Positions 45,551 to 59,300 of a stretch of 64,000 bases of DNA are shown here, piece by piece. The notes under the pieces are model-generated. The model saw only the letters and a program-made list of their open reading frames with translations. It was not told the origin of the DNA and did no database searches. The position numbers and the translations under genes are program-made. Source of the stretch: Owenia fusiformis (taxonomy: Eukaryota > Annelida > Polychaeta > Sabellida > Oweniidae); NCBI GenBank assembly GCA_903813345.2, contig CAIIXF020000011.1:35314166-35378165 (forward strand), read 5' to 3'. Every line of letters begins with the position of its first letter. The first letter of the stretch is position 1.

Positions 45551-46841
45551 GTTATTCTGCGTGTAATATGGGCTATTATTAAGGTCCTTAGCCTTTGAAG
45601 GGTTGATTCCATTCATACCTGGTGATGGTTCATTCCTTTGAGGTGCTGTTTCATACTTAATTCTGTACTTTCAATTGGCCTGCAAGTGGTTGGCCTTGAG
45701 ATGAACAAAATGGATTATTTGTAGAATTTAGTGTAGATTGCAGATCCCCTAAGAAGTATCAATTGATTAGGTTAAGGGAATTCTGGGACTTCACCTTTCT
45801 TTTAAGTTGTTTGTTGTGCTTGTTATTTATGGTTGTACTTATGTTTTATAAAAAATATAATGTCAAACATAAGGCTTCTTCTGATGTGAAGCTATTAACA
45901 TTTTATTATAGAAATATTGGGATATTGTTTTACTATTTATCATTTTTTATCATTGACTGTAAATTACTATGCTTGGGTTTTTCAAATGGAATCTAGAGTG
46001 TGTGTTGTAATTGTCCAGAAAGCTCAATTGTTTACAATTTACATTGTCTCAAATGAAAATATGCTTGTTGAAACAATGCTTGTTGAGTGATCAAGATTTT
46101 TAGTATTTTAAAAGCAATTATGCTCAAAGATTAAATAAAAGGAAATAAAAAGACAAAATTACAATTTTTTGTTTTTATTGTTAACAATTTTATTAATATT
46201 ATATAAATAGTAACAGTTACTATGGTTACAAATCAGACAACTCATCATACCAACTTCTATAGTAATATAAAGTATACTATACTGTACATATTAATTACAA
46301 ATAGCCTATATATGCAAGTGGTCTGGTTGCTATGGTCCGTTTGGTTGCTATGTCAATGAGCCAGAATATAAAATTGAAGTCTATGGGATCATGTCAAAAT
46401 ACTTACAGTAGTGGCTGAAGAACACTAATCATTTAGTTTGACTGTAGCACTCCCTAAACATATTTTTTTACAAAATGCTGACCCTTATGCTAATATAATG
46501 ACATACCCCTTAGACTGTATTAACTTTAGCAAAATTGTACATGGTGTCCATAAAGACTCAACACTTTACACTTTGAATACCTGCATGTGTTTGAACCAAC
46601 AGCATAAATAATGTGATGACTAAAATCAATGCTCAACCATGGTTGGTTGCCATGGAAACAAGGAAGACAATAAAGGTAGCTAGGCTATTTTGTAAATTTT
46701 ACCTGCAATTGCAATACCATGTAACTTGATATATGTCCAACCAATCGGTTATTGCGTGAAATACATTTTAAATGTAATTTTTGGTCCATAACATCAATAT
46801 AATAGCCAAGCTATGTTTTGATATCCCAAAATGTTAGACCC

Positions 46842-47026
46842 CAGGGGTTTCATTAGCAGCCGGATTAGCAGCAGGCAACAGGCAATTTTCATTGGGTGTT
46901 TTTCACAAATTCACCTGTTGTTTTTAGGGGCTTTTCAACTTTTCCATGTTAAATATGATTTCCATTAATTCTACCTGTTGTTTTCATTTATTTAGCCTGT
47001 TGTTAGAAATTCTAGTGAAACCCCTG
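46842..47026. mobile_element. 185-bp hAT-like MITE
   Basis: Ends CAGGGGTTTCATTAG and CTAGTGAAACCCCTG, with the CAGGGG start common in hAT elements. An 8-bp target duplication is not evident. Confidence 0.7.
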
Positions 47027-47353
47027 CCCTCTCATAGACCCGGTGTCATTTATAGAAACACCAAAGACTGATATGATGCCATCTGGCAGCAAATATAACC
47101 TTGTAAAATCAGGTTTGGTCCAAATACTTTAAAATCATAAATCCTGATTCCCATTAAAAAAATCTTTTACATGTATAAAGCCATGTTCATTGGTAAAATA
47201 GAAAAAGTGTGACTAAAACAATTGGACATATATTTGTGCATTATTATATCTGCATTACATAAACCTTGATTAGATAACAAGTAATCAATATTCACACATA
47301 TAAATCAACAAAAAATAAATAATGACTAAATAATTTCCTAATGTTTTCTATCA

Positions 47354-50300
47354 TCAATTTTTCTTGGCCTTTTTTTCCCGTTCCTTGTCCTTTTGAGCCC
47401 AGTATTCCTCCGTCTGCATTTCAGTAAGTCGAGATATTGTCCTTTGAAATGCAAATATTTCTTCCTCTCCTGTGAAAATACTACTTTTGGCCAGTTCGTC
47501 ATTCTGAAATGGAATTCAATTAATAGTTGTCACAATGATTCATAGTGAATTATTGACGATAATTATTTCACCAAAATGTGTATGGAGATCCCATAATGCC
47601 CAGCTATCTGAATCAAGGAATTATGGGATTAAGGTTTCCTCTCTTGTCTATGATAAATATTTTCTTTTTCATATTCTACTGTGAATTATGATGGTAAATT
47701 CAATTTACACAAAGATTTCTTGAAATGCATGTAGTCCTAAATGTACTGCCTCTTAAAAATCCTATATTGAATTTATAATTTACAAGAGCTTCGCAATATA
47801 AACAAATAATAGCACTTAATACAACTATACATAAGTCAATTAATAGACTCATAAGACAAACTAAATGCCCCCTCATCCACTGGCCAACCTGGAAACAGGC
47901 TTGGGGAGGTGGCATCGATTTAGCGCTGCAGAATAAGTAACTATACATCCAAAGTTAAGCACTCTAGAACAAGCATATGTAAAATAAAACCTAAATATCA
48001 CAGTCCAGCAACTAAGGTTAAATTCAGGTTTAAGCAAGAATAAGCACAGAATTTGACTTAGATTTCACAATGTGAAAAAGTTTTAACGATCTGGAATACC
48101 ATCTCACTGGATGAAGCAAGGATTTATGAGAGACGGAGGAGGATATCAATACAAGGAATTGGTTTGATTGTAGAAGTTGAGGGTCGAAGTAACTTAGTAA
48201 TACTAATTTTTGGCAATGATTGAACAAAATTACCCAAATTCTATCAAAATGTGAAGGATGCAAAAGCCCTATAACACCCCCTTCAGGGGCGGATCTGGGA
48301 ACCAACAAGGGGGGCCCAAACTTCTGGTCTGAGAAAAAAAGTTCCACGCTTGCGCAGAAAAATATTTTGGGCCCCTAAAACCAAAAAGTGGGCCCAAATT
48401 TTGAAATTCTTAGGCCCATTTTCTTCAAAATTTGGCCTAACATTAAAAAGTAAAGCCTTAGAAGCCCCATTTATGACCAAAAAGACCCACTTTTTGGGTC
48501 CTTAAGGCCTTTTTTGGCTCAAAAATATTTTTGGGCCAAATTTTTTTCTTGGCCCACCCAAGGGATGCCCCCCCCCCCAGATCCGCCAGTGCCCTTCCCC
48601 CTTACTAGAATAAGCACCCATGTGTAGTTAATGGTCCTGCAAATAGTACCAATGGAGGATAGAATATATAGCTAGAGCTGATAGTGAGGGATTAAACAGA
48701 TACAGTAAATCTTGTAAATGTGAGCACCTCTATCAACTTATCCAGTGACATCAATCTTGTTTAATTTATTTTTTGACACAACTGATTAGAGAGAATCATT
48801 ATTATCCAATGAACACACTGCGCTGCAATTTACAGCATTTGTTTGGTGTTCACATTGAGAAGTTTCACTGTTATTAATATATATATAGGCCACCTATACA
48901 ATCAATTACTAGAAGCAGGATTACCCAGATTACAAAAGAATATACCCATCTCTCCATTTATTAAGCCTATTTATTTCATATCCATTATTTATGGGATAAA
49001 TAATAAATACTTACTTTCTAAAAATGAAAAATTATAAATATTTAAGTACTATCTTGTTAAATAAAAAATACATGTTAAGTAAATGAGTATACATTAATAC
49101 ATTTAGCAAATCACTTCAAGTTGGATGGGTGTTTAAAGGTGCAACAATTAGTGCAGGGGGGCCATTCAACGATCATCGACCAGTGGATATTTCATCAAGA
49201 CTAACATATATTTTCATCATCAACAAAGAAACCCCCTGGTTGAACATTATTTCAGCTGATATTCCTCTTGCAACGTGGTGAATCTTAAAAATCTATAAGT
49301 GGGACTCCCTTTATAGAAGCTTTGAACTAAATTTACACTTATTAATGCTGAAATTGAGAGTTTATCCATACATTTTAAGAAAATAGGTATGCCAAAGAAG
49401 ATGTTAAGCCAAATATTGACCTGATAGCTCAGAAAAAATAAAAAGATTCGAATTTTCTCTCTACAGTCCTTGTTGCCCCTTTAACATGGCAAATGTTCAG
49501 TAGTATCCAAAGTTCAGCTCCCAGCATTCCTTGCTGATTCTCTGATGTCATGTGATTTACAAGTCAAACTGGGTAATAATATTACTACCATAATCGTCAT
49601 CTCTCTTCTAAATACTTGGTCTGGAGATGAACACTATGGTAATATTATTACCAAATTGTTCCTTGCCAGGCAAATAAAGATCAGGAAGGAATCTTGGTTA
49701 TCGATCTTGTCTGTTTTTCCAAATTCAAAAATTCCCACCATGACAAAAATAAATGCACAATATTTGTCAATATATTTTCATGCTTCACAGTTCAAGCAAA
49801 ATAAAAAGTTTCAGCTTAACACATCAATTCATGCGCATGTTCAAAGTCTAACTGACCAACTCAGAGGACAGGCCATATCCCTAAAACAGAAATTGTTGAA
49901 AATAACAACTTGCTTTTCACCATTTTGAAAAGATTTGAATTCTAAAAGATTGAATGTGGATTGTAAATATTAAGATGAACTACTAGCTTTTTTATCTAAT
50001 CCTTTTTATTATACAAATAACATCTACTTATTGTAATGTACATTTACATGATTGGTCAATGCCTGATCACATATAGCTTGTGCAATATTGAGATAATTGT
50101 CCTTGCTATTGTGTGTACAATGTTATTTAAATAAATAAAATAATAAAAATATTTTGATTTCTCACTTGGTTTATTCCTAAATCGTCCATCAATTTCATAT
50201 TGTCCTCCATGTCTCCATCTGTCTGATGTCCAATCACAAACAAGGAATCAAGTGGTCGGGATGCAGATAGGACTAGTTGAAGCTAAACAAAGAAAAAATG

Positions 50301-53300
50301 TGATACATTTTCTTGCATATTATGATGGTAGTTCGCAAAAAGTTTTACGAATGTACGAGTCATTTTGACCGAATGATGAAATGTATTACTATGCGAATAC
50401 TGACCGATTAACTGGGGATAAAACTAACCGATCATAAAGAAAAGTACCCAGATGTTGGGAAAGTAGTCCCAGCGCTTGACCAATCAGAGAGTTAGGCTTT
50501 TCAAAAGTTATATTGGCCCGCTGTCTTGTGTAAAGTTTACACCATACATCATCATAGGTATGTCATAACTAAACTTACAGCATTCGACTTTTAAAAGTTC
50601 CTTACTTATCATCTCCATTAAATTTGAGATATGAAATAGGAAATGTCAGCTCTACCTATTGTCATTAAATATATCACACATGCTAGTTGGAAAAGTATCA
50701 CACCTACTTTTTTGTCAAAGAAAGTGTCACATCATACTTTTTAGTCCTTTTCTGTCATAGAAAATGTCACACCTACTTTTTTGTCATAGAAAATGTCAGA
50801 TCTACTTTTTTGTCATAGAAAGTGGTCCACCTACTTTTTGTTATAGAAAGTGTCAGATCTACTTTTTTGACATAGAACGTGTCACAGCTACTATTTTGTC
50901 AAAGAAAGTGTCACACATACTTTTTTGTCTGAGAAAATGTCACACCTACTTCTTTGTCACAGAAAGTGTCACACCTACTTTGTTGTCTTTGAAAATGTCA
51001 CACCCATTTTTTCCATATAGTGTTACACTTACTTTTTTCGTCATAGAAAATGTCACACCTACTTTGCCATAGAAAGTGTCACACTTACTTTTTTGTCATA
51101 GAACGTGTCAACTGCAGTGATAAATCTCCTTGCTTCTGTTCTATTCAGAAGTGACATCTGGGGGATATCTCGTAGAATAACAGTGTCAAATTCTTGGCTG
51201 ATCTCTAAGTAATCAACAGCTCCCAATGGCTACAAAAACGTTTAAAGACCAAATAAATGTTAGTTGCATAAATAAGTAAGTTGTGCTTTTTATTTTATTC
51301 CTCAAATGCTGCTGTAACTGACCAATGAAAACATATTTAATTGAGTCACAAGCATCTCTGTACATTTCCTCAACATCTGGTTCTATATCAGGTAATTTTG
51401 AATACTTCTGACCATTTTGCAATCTAAGTCTATATTTTTTCACAATATACTTTATTGTAGTGTATATTAAATATCTTATGAAGATTTTACAAACAGGCAA
51501 GTAATTATACATCATCCCAGCATGCACTTTCTAAGAAAGCCAGGAGCGAACCCCCTTGGCCAAAGCTTTTTTCAAAATCATGCATTTTTTTACCTTTCTG
51601 AGCACTATTTAAGTAATTTTAGCCATTTTTGGACCAAAATTGTCAAAAGTGAACCCCCCAAATTTTTAAAAGTGACCCCTTGGCAAAAGCCAGGCTACGG
51701 GCCTGAAAACCAATAATATTGATCATCATGAGTTCTTTACGTTCTTTACCTTTGAGCAAAGGTCTGCAAAGCTGCAGTCCAGTAGTCTGCCACAAGTCTT
51801 CCGCAAGTGCAATTCTCTTCCTAGTAGCACCAGAGTCTTTGCTTCTACTGCACTTCGCTCAGCCTTTGCAAGGTGATCAAATATAGCATCAAGCTTCTCT
51901 GTCGTATCATTCTCTGTAGATCTGGAAAAAGTAGAGTGCCATACATTTAGTTTAGATGGGATTGAAATAAGCTCAATTAATCCCTTTAGAAAAAGATTTT
52001 TTGGTGGATGGTATACAAGGGACTATATCTATATTCATTACAGTTTTTTATAAAAATGTTGAATTATTTTCTATTTATCTCTACTCATCCATCAGACAAA
52101 TAATGTACAGAAAACCATGATTAACAAATTGATATTAGTGGATGAGTTCACAGATCCACAAATCTGATGTGTATAAGTTACTATTGAGGTTAAAATCTTT
52201 TATCATCTGTGCTATACATACATGAAGTAGACACGGCCTTCTGAAGGTAAAGTCATCTTCCTATAGTCAATTCCTGAGTCTAAGCATACTGTTTGGCACT
52301 TTTTCTATAATGAAAAAATACAGAAATTAAGCAGCATTAACATCATAAATGTCATCACCTGCCATTTGTAATAGATGCCAAACACCAACTCCAAATGCTG
52401 AACACCAACCGCTGAACATTGTCCACAAAAAGGTTGGAGACTTTAACAATATGTCACCACTTTTGGCTGTGATACAAAAAGTTGTACATTTCAATGGTTT
52501 TTATTTTGTATAAGGCCTAATTTCAAATTGAACTTTTAATTGTAGGTCAAGTAAATGATATTTTAAAGAGACCACAGAATGATATTATTTTAAATTGACA
52601 AACAAGGCATTACATGACAAAATATCACCACCTAGTTGCTCACAATATAATTAGCCCAAGCCTAGTCAGATTTGCATTTCTGAGAACTCTGTAGATGACT
52701 TTGAAAAAAAATTGTCAGTTTGAAGCAAGTCTTTTGACCCTGAGAAGGTCATTGAAGGTGAAATCTAAAATCTAAAGTCAGATTTGAACTTCTGAGAACT
52801 TGTAGATAATTTTGAAAAAAAGATCGGTCAATTTGAAGCAAGTTGAAAAAAGACCTTTTTGGTCATTGAATGTCAAATCTTTTTTGACCTCGAGAAGGTC
52901 ATTGAAGGTCAAATCTATAGTCAGATTTGAACTTTTGAGAACTTGAAAATGATTTTGAAAAAAAATTGGTCAATTTGAAGCAAGTTGAAAAAAGACCTTT
53001 TTGACATTTCCTTGACCTTGAGAAGTTTACTGGAGGTAAAATCTTAATTCTAAAAATTCTATTATTCTGAAATCTTGTAGATGATTGGACAAAAAATAAA
53101 GTCAGTCTAAACAGTATTGTTAAGTTATTGGAAGTTTTAAGGATTTGTTACAGACGCCAACCACCGCCCGCCGATCTCCAACCACCAACCGCCGCCACAA
53201 AATATGGAGACCATAACAATATGTCACCACTTCTTGGTGGTGACATAAAAATGGTTTACTTTTACAGAAAGTGTGCTCTAGTGAATTTACTTACTTTTAA

Positions 53301-56300
53301 TATATCAATGAATGGCACAAAATTTCCTCTTTGAAGACCATTTTTATACAAATCTGGAAGATCACAGATGTCACTATTATCATTATTACAACACAGGGGC
53401 AAATCAAGAAATTAACAAGTGCTTGGGGCAAAATTTATTTTTGAACCATGCCAGATCCACCATTTACATATGAGGAAGTGCTTAAATAAATCGATGTAAT
53501 CTACTTTAATATGTACTGTAGATTGGGTTAATTTGGCGCTAATTTATTTGAGGGTTTTGCCATTTTTGGCATATTGGCGGCTATTTAATTTGGCGAACAC
53601 TAGGCCTTGAACAATGCTCTGACACCACAACTTCCTTTATCCTTTTCAGATTTTGTAAAAACTAAACTAGAAGTGATTTTAATATACCAGACGAAATTCC
53701 CGGGGATCCTTTTTAATCTTTGGCAAAGATGTAAATTGGAGTTTTTTTCAATTTCGCCAAATTCGCCAAATCAAAGCAGGTGCCAAATTAACCCAATCAA
53801 CAGTATTTCTTACCAGATATTTGAAAAAATAAATAAATTACTTAACGTCACATTTTAATCAAATAATAAGGCTCCTAAAAAATAATAGGATGTCGACTTT
53901 TTTCTTTGTGAGAGATGAAATTAAACTTTTACTTAGGTGCTCCCATGCATATATGCAGCAACCTTTACAAGAGTTGTAAATCAAGATGTTATTCAGCTGA
54001 CTATATTGCAATTAAGCTAAAATCATTCAACCGTTCTCATCCAAAGTAAAGAAAGAATTTCATAATATAGTTGAACTATATATTGAATACATACTATCTG
54101 GGTGTCTGTTTGAAGTTGCAATCACTACAATGCCATTTTTGAAGAGTTCCGTAAAGAGACGCTTCAATATGAGGGCATCTGCAACATCTGTCACCTGAAA
54201 ATGATATGATTTGACAATATTGAATACATACTATCTGGGGTCTGTTAGAAGTTGCAATCACTACAATGCCACTTTTGAATAGTTCCGTAAAGAGACGCTT
54301 TAATATGAGGGCATCTGCAACATCAGTCACCTGAAAATGATATGATTTGACAATATTGAATACATACTATCTGGGGTCTGTTAGAAGTTGCAATCACTAC
54401 AATGCCACTTTTGAATAGTTCCGTAAAGAGACGCTTCAATATGAGGGCATCTGCAACATCAGTCACCTGAAAATGATATGATTTGACAATATTGAATACA
54501 TACTATCTGGGGTCTGTTAGAAGTTGCAATCACTACAATGCCACTTTTGAATAGTTCCGTAAAGAGACGCTTCAATATGAGGGCATCTGCAACATCAGTC
54601 ACCTGAAAATGATATGATTTGACAATATTGAATACATACTATCTGGGTGTCTGTTTGAAGTTGCAATCACTACAATGCCATTTTTGAAGAGTTCCGTAAA
54701 GAGACGCTTCAATATGAGGGCATCTGCAACATCTGTCACCTGAAAATGATATGTTAGTATGAAAATATCAGACGATTTGACAATATTCAGTCTTGAAAAG
54801 TCTTCTCAAGATTCATATTAAACTCAATTTCTTTTACTTGTGAAACAATGATTTTCAATAAGGCATTAACATGCAAAATGTCACCACCTGCCATTTGATA
54901 CAGATGCTGAAAGCTGACTGCAAAATATGCCAAACATCAACCCACAAACACCAACAGCTGAACACTGTCCCCAAAAAAAGTTGGAGACCATAACAATATT
55001 TCATGACTTGTGGTGGTGACATACTGTAATAAAAAGGGTTCCTTAAAAATGGCTTTTAACCGTCAACCAACTAGACAAAATTAATTATATAGTTATAAAT
55101 ACTAATGCTACTATTTACTAAAAGGAAAAAGATTCCCAATATGAAACCTCCCCATGTAACAAAATTACATGGCAACTTAATCACATAGGAAGGTATTCGT
55201 TACCTGAAATTCATCGAAACAAAGCAGCCACGCTTCATCACTAAGCTTCTTGGCTACAGGTGGTATCGGGTCAAAGCTTCTGTTCTTACTCCTATCAGCT
55301 GTCCTTGGCATTTCTTGCTTCTCCTTATGCACCTCTGAATAAAAGTACAGAATCTTAGCAGAATCTTAGTTTTTAGTAATTATAAATATATAATCAGAGA
55401 CCCAACTTTTGAGAGCCATCAGTCACAATTCTTGTAAAAATTGAAATGGGTGGGCACATTTGTAATTGCTAAATACATTTATCCTCTAATAAACTTTCTT
55501 TTTACTTTCATATTCTAATGCCGTGGACGGAGATATTAGAGGTAGCTAGGACAGGGTAAATGTGAAGATATAAAATCTATATTTTTCTGATTCAAATGTT
55601 TCAATTGTTTTTAGTTCAGAAAACCATTTTAATCCTGATATAATGGAAATCCCTCAATCATTTTTTGTGTGTGGACCTATGTTGGTTATACAGTAACTCT
55701 TTAAATGCTTCATTCTTACTTTTGTGGACATCCAACATAAATGAATGAAAATGTACTCTCTTCTTCTTTTCTACTTGGCAGTTTTGGTGAAATAAGTCCA
55801 TCAACATTGTCTTCCCACAACCTAAAACATGAAATAAGAATGCAAATAGATATAAAGATGTAAATATTCACTAGGTTCCAACTTTTTGATTTCAATTTTC
55901 TGTTATTCCATTTAAATAATAAAGAATACAATACAAGACAATACAACACAACACAATACAATGCAACATAAGAGGGAAGTTTGTCTACTGATGATGCCTA
56001 TTGATTTATGCTAATTACATACTGGAATTGTTTTTCATATGCAAGCAGTTTAAAGAATTTAACAAACACGGATTGTACACAATTACGAATAATATAAAAT
56101 TGAAATGTCAACCTATAATATGTTCATAATACTATATTCTAGCATAGCCAGAATAGAATCAGTGATTTGGTTAATAATTTTCTCACTTAATCCCCATTAA
56201 TATCTTCAGGCCCGTAGCCAGGGCGGGGTTTCGGGCGAACCCCCCCCCCCTGGCCAAAATTTCTTTCAAAATCATGCAGTTTTTCACCATTCTGACAAAT

Positions 56301-59300
56301 TTTTGAGTGATTTTTGGCCATATTTGCCAAAGTGAACCCCCCCTAGAATTTTTTAGAAAAACGAACCCCCCCTTGGAAAATTCTGGCTACGGGCCTGATC
56401 TTCATTTTTTACTCTAACTTGAAAAGATAGTAGATATAACATACCAACATCCCCATGTAGGTAGACACCCTTGGGAGTCTCATCTTTCTTCTTGTCACCA
56501 AAAAACTAGAAAATATAAAATATACCTGAGATGCATGTGAAGTTTTGAAACTCATAATACATGTAGTTACTGTATTTTATTGAAATACCACTCCAATTGA
56601 AGGTTTTAATCATCACAGTATTTTGAGAGAAAGCATAAATAAAAAATCCTGAGATACTTTTTCAACAACTTATAAACTTATATCAAACCTACTGAGGCTA
56701 ATCTCCCGCCAGGCTCTGGTGGGCTATAATTCAGCACGCTGTCATTCAGTTGCTCTAGTTTCTCAACGACTGTGCGTTGATAGTCATCAGGTCTAAGGAT
56801 GCCATCTTGTACTAGTGAATCGTAACAGTCTAGTGGTCCTTTGTACTGTCCAGGTGTGATGTTTGCAAGGTCTAAGCCCTCCTCAGCTGAAGCATTGTAT
56901 TGGCTCCCAGGAATTATTACACCTGAAATAGTTAATTATATATATTTAAAGGTAAGATACAAACATTCATGTAATTTTCCTAATGACCAATAATTGATGA
57001 ATTACAAACTGATGAATTTTTTTATATTTGAATCTCCATTGGCAGAATGAGGACATTTTCATTTTCTAGGTTTGAGAAGGGTAATCCATGTAATAACATA
57101 AGGGTCCAGTACAGCAAAGTCGGATGTACATGCACGAATAGATGGAAGAATTTTGACAGTTGAAATAAATAAATAAAACACATAAAAATTCCTTGTAAAA
57201 ACAAAATTAAGCTTTCTTGTTCTGCTGAAATAAGGTGGAAAACATCTCATTTTAGAAATTTTGCAATGATCTTATATTTGCAGTATTATCTGTCAAGAAT
57301 TGCAATATTGCGGTATGGTGTTACCTCATGCCTGTATTAGTTAATGAAAACACAGAATGAAATCCTGTGCTAAGGGCTGATGTGAAAAAGTCAGTCCACC
57401 CCAGTGGGGATTGAACCCACGACCCCTCGCCTTCCGGGCAAGTGCTCTTCCACTGAGCTACAGGACCGACTGGCTTTTCCACATCAACATTGCATATGTA
57501 CAGCATTGCAGCCATGTCTTACATGCCCAGTTTCCTGGACCCCATATAAGTAACCTGTCTTTCCAGGTTGTCAATCACTCTATTCATGATGTCACGTGGA
57601 CTTTCCCATGGGCCATTCCCCCTAAGGAGAAGTAGTTCCATGATTTCTTCTGAAAAGCTTTTGTGACCTCTTGATCCTTGAAAATCTAGTATGTAGGCTT
57701 ATGTTACAATATTGTAAACTGAATGTACTGTTATGACCCTTGATAGCAAGTCGCTGCTAAAGTCTCGGCTAGCCCATTTGACCAAATCGTTAGAGTGTCA
57801 GGCTTGCAAGATGGAGAGGCTTGGTTCTATTCCTGTACTAGGCCTTGAATTTAGTGCACTCCTTTTCAGGTGTAGTACCTGGCTCGTTACACTACAGCCC
57901 ACTGGATGAGTGCCCACGGGTCATAACAGTGATGTCAGAAGTGGGATTGCCCTTGTGAATCAGATACAATGGGACATCGTCTTTCAGGGGGATGGTGTAA
58001 TAACCCTCGATAGCAAGTTGCTGCTACCATAATCTCATTGTAGTAATTTTAGTGGTGCCAAATCAGTAAAGCATCCAGCTTGCGAGCGGAAGATCCTCAG
58101 TATACATGTATCCATTACCCAACAGACTCACTAGAAGTCAGTCTGAATACATTCAGACTTATAGGATATAGTCTAGGAGGATCCTGGGTTTGATTGCTGT
58201 AATGGGCATTAGATTTAGCACACTCCCTTTCACGTCTAGTATCTGGCTCGATACATTCAGCTCCCCGGACGAGTGCCACTGCCAGTGTAGAGTCCATTTC
58301 ACTGCTTCATTTCGTCAGTAGAACGGCAAAAATTTACTTCCTGCGAAAGCTATTTGGATTTTGATATAATAGCTTTCCCACGGAGCATTTGGACAGCTCA
58401 ATGATCATGACCTTTGAAATCGAATTAAGTCAATCCGCGGCTTACTTTTGGTCTCTAACTGTGTCTTACATCAGTATCATCAATCCGTGTAAGTATTGGA
58501 GCGCTGGAGTACTTCTTTTTCGATCAAGACTTGTAATTGTTAGTCGAGTGAATCGTTTTACTGCCAAATTCCAATATGGCGGTTTCTGCTTGGACATTTT
58601 CGTAAATCTCCGGAGGTTGTCCGAACCTAACTAAATCTCAAAATTCATTTCGTTCATTGCGTATCTCACACCTAGCAAACCGCCATATTGGAAATAGGTC
58701 TGTAAAACTTTAACTCGATGAACAATTTACAAGTCTTGATCGAAAAAGAAGTACTCCAGCGCTCCAATACTTACACGGATTGATGATACTGATGTAAGAC
58801 ACAGTTAGAGACCAAAAGTAAGCCGCGGATCGACTTAATTCAATTTCAAAGGTCACTATTGATCAGCTGTTCACTTCTCCGTTTGAGAGCCAAAAGTTTC
58901 AAAATCTAACATGGCTCTCAAAGTGAGTAAGCAAAAATAAGAAATTGGGAGACCATTGTGCAATAATATATGGAAAAGTATATTCATAATGTACATGAAT
59001 GACATTTGTATATTTCAGATTTTTTAGTTTTTTGTGCAATAAGCCTGTGCCGTCTTGTAATTTGAAGAATTTCAGCCATGTTAATCTTATTGAAAATAAC
59101 ATGGCAGAGAAGCATCCAAATATAAGAGGCCACACACTTCATAAGCTAAACTAGAAGCAATCCAAGATATACAAATGTCATTCATGTACAATAGGAATAT
59201 ATTTTTCTATATATTATTGCAAAATGATATTTTGATTTCTTATTTTTTAGCTTTTACTGACGAAGTTAAACAGTGAAATGGACTCTAGGCCTACAGTAGA

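Larger units (their letters stand above)
43405..47353. other. Intergenic region between convergent ENPP and AFG1L
   Basis: No gene recognised. Contains a decayed copy of the 26253 element (about 43500-43670), a hairpin (44065-44146), a TA-flanked MITE (44590-44922), a minisatellite (45395-45550), an AATAAA-rich stretch near 46131-46150 that could end a long ENPP 3'UTR, and a hAT-like MITE (46842-47026). A 77-codon hydrophobic frame at 45763-45996 has no other support. Confidence 0.6.

Noticed and set aside
45763-45996. Hydrophobic 77-codon ORF after ENPP
   Set aside because: No homology, splice or regulatory support; expected by chance in AT-rich DNA.
54095-54739. Assembly duplication as sole explanation of the exon copies
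   Set aside because: Inner copies share variants and a 1-nt deletion absent from outer copies, so they are not simple repeats of one read; long reads are still needed to be certain.
57390-57470. Functional tRNA gene
   Set aside because: Missing U33, extra bases between T and acceptor stems, and a SINE body downstream.
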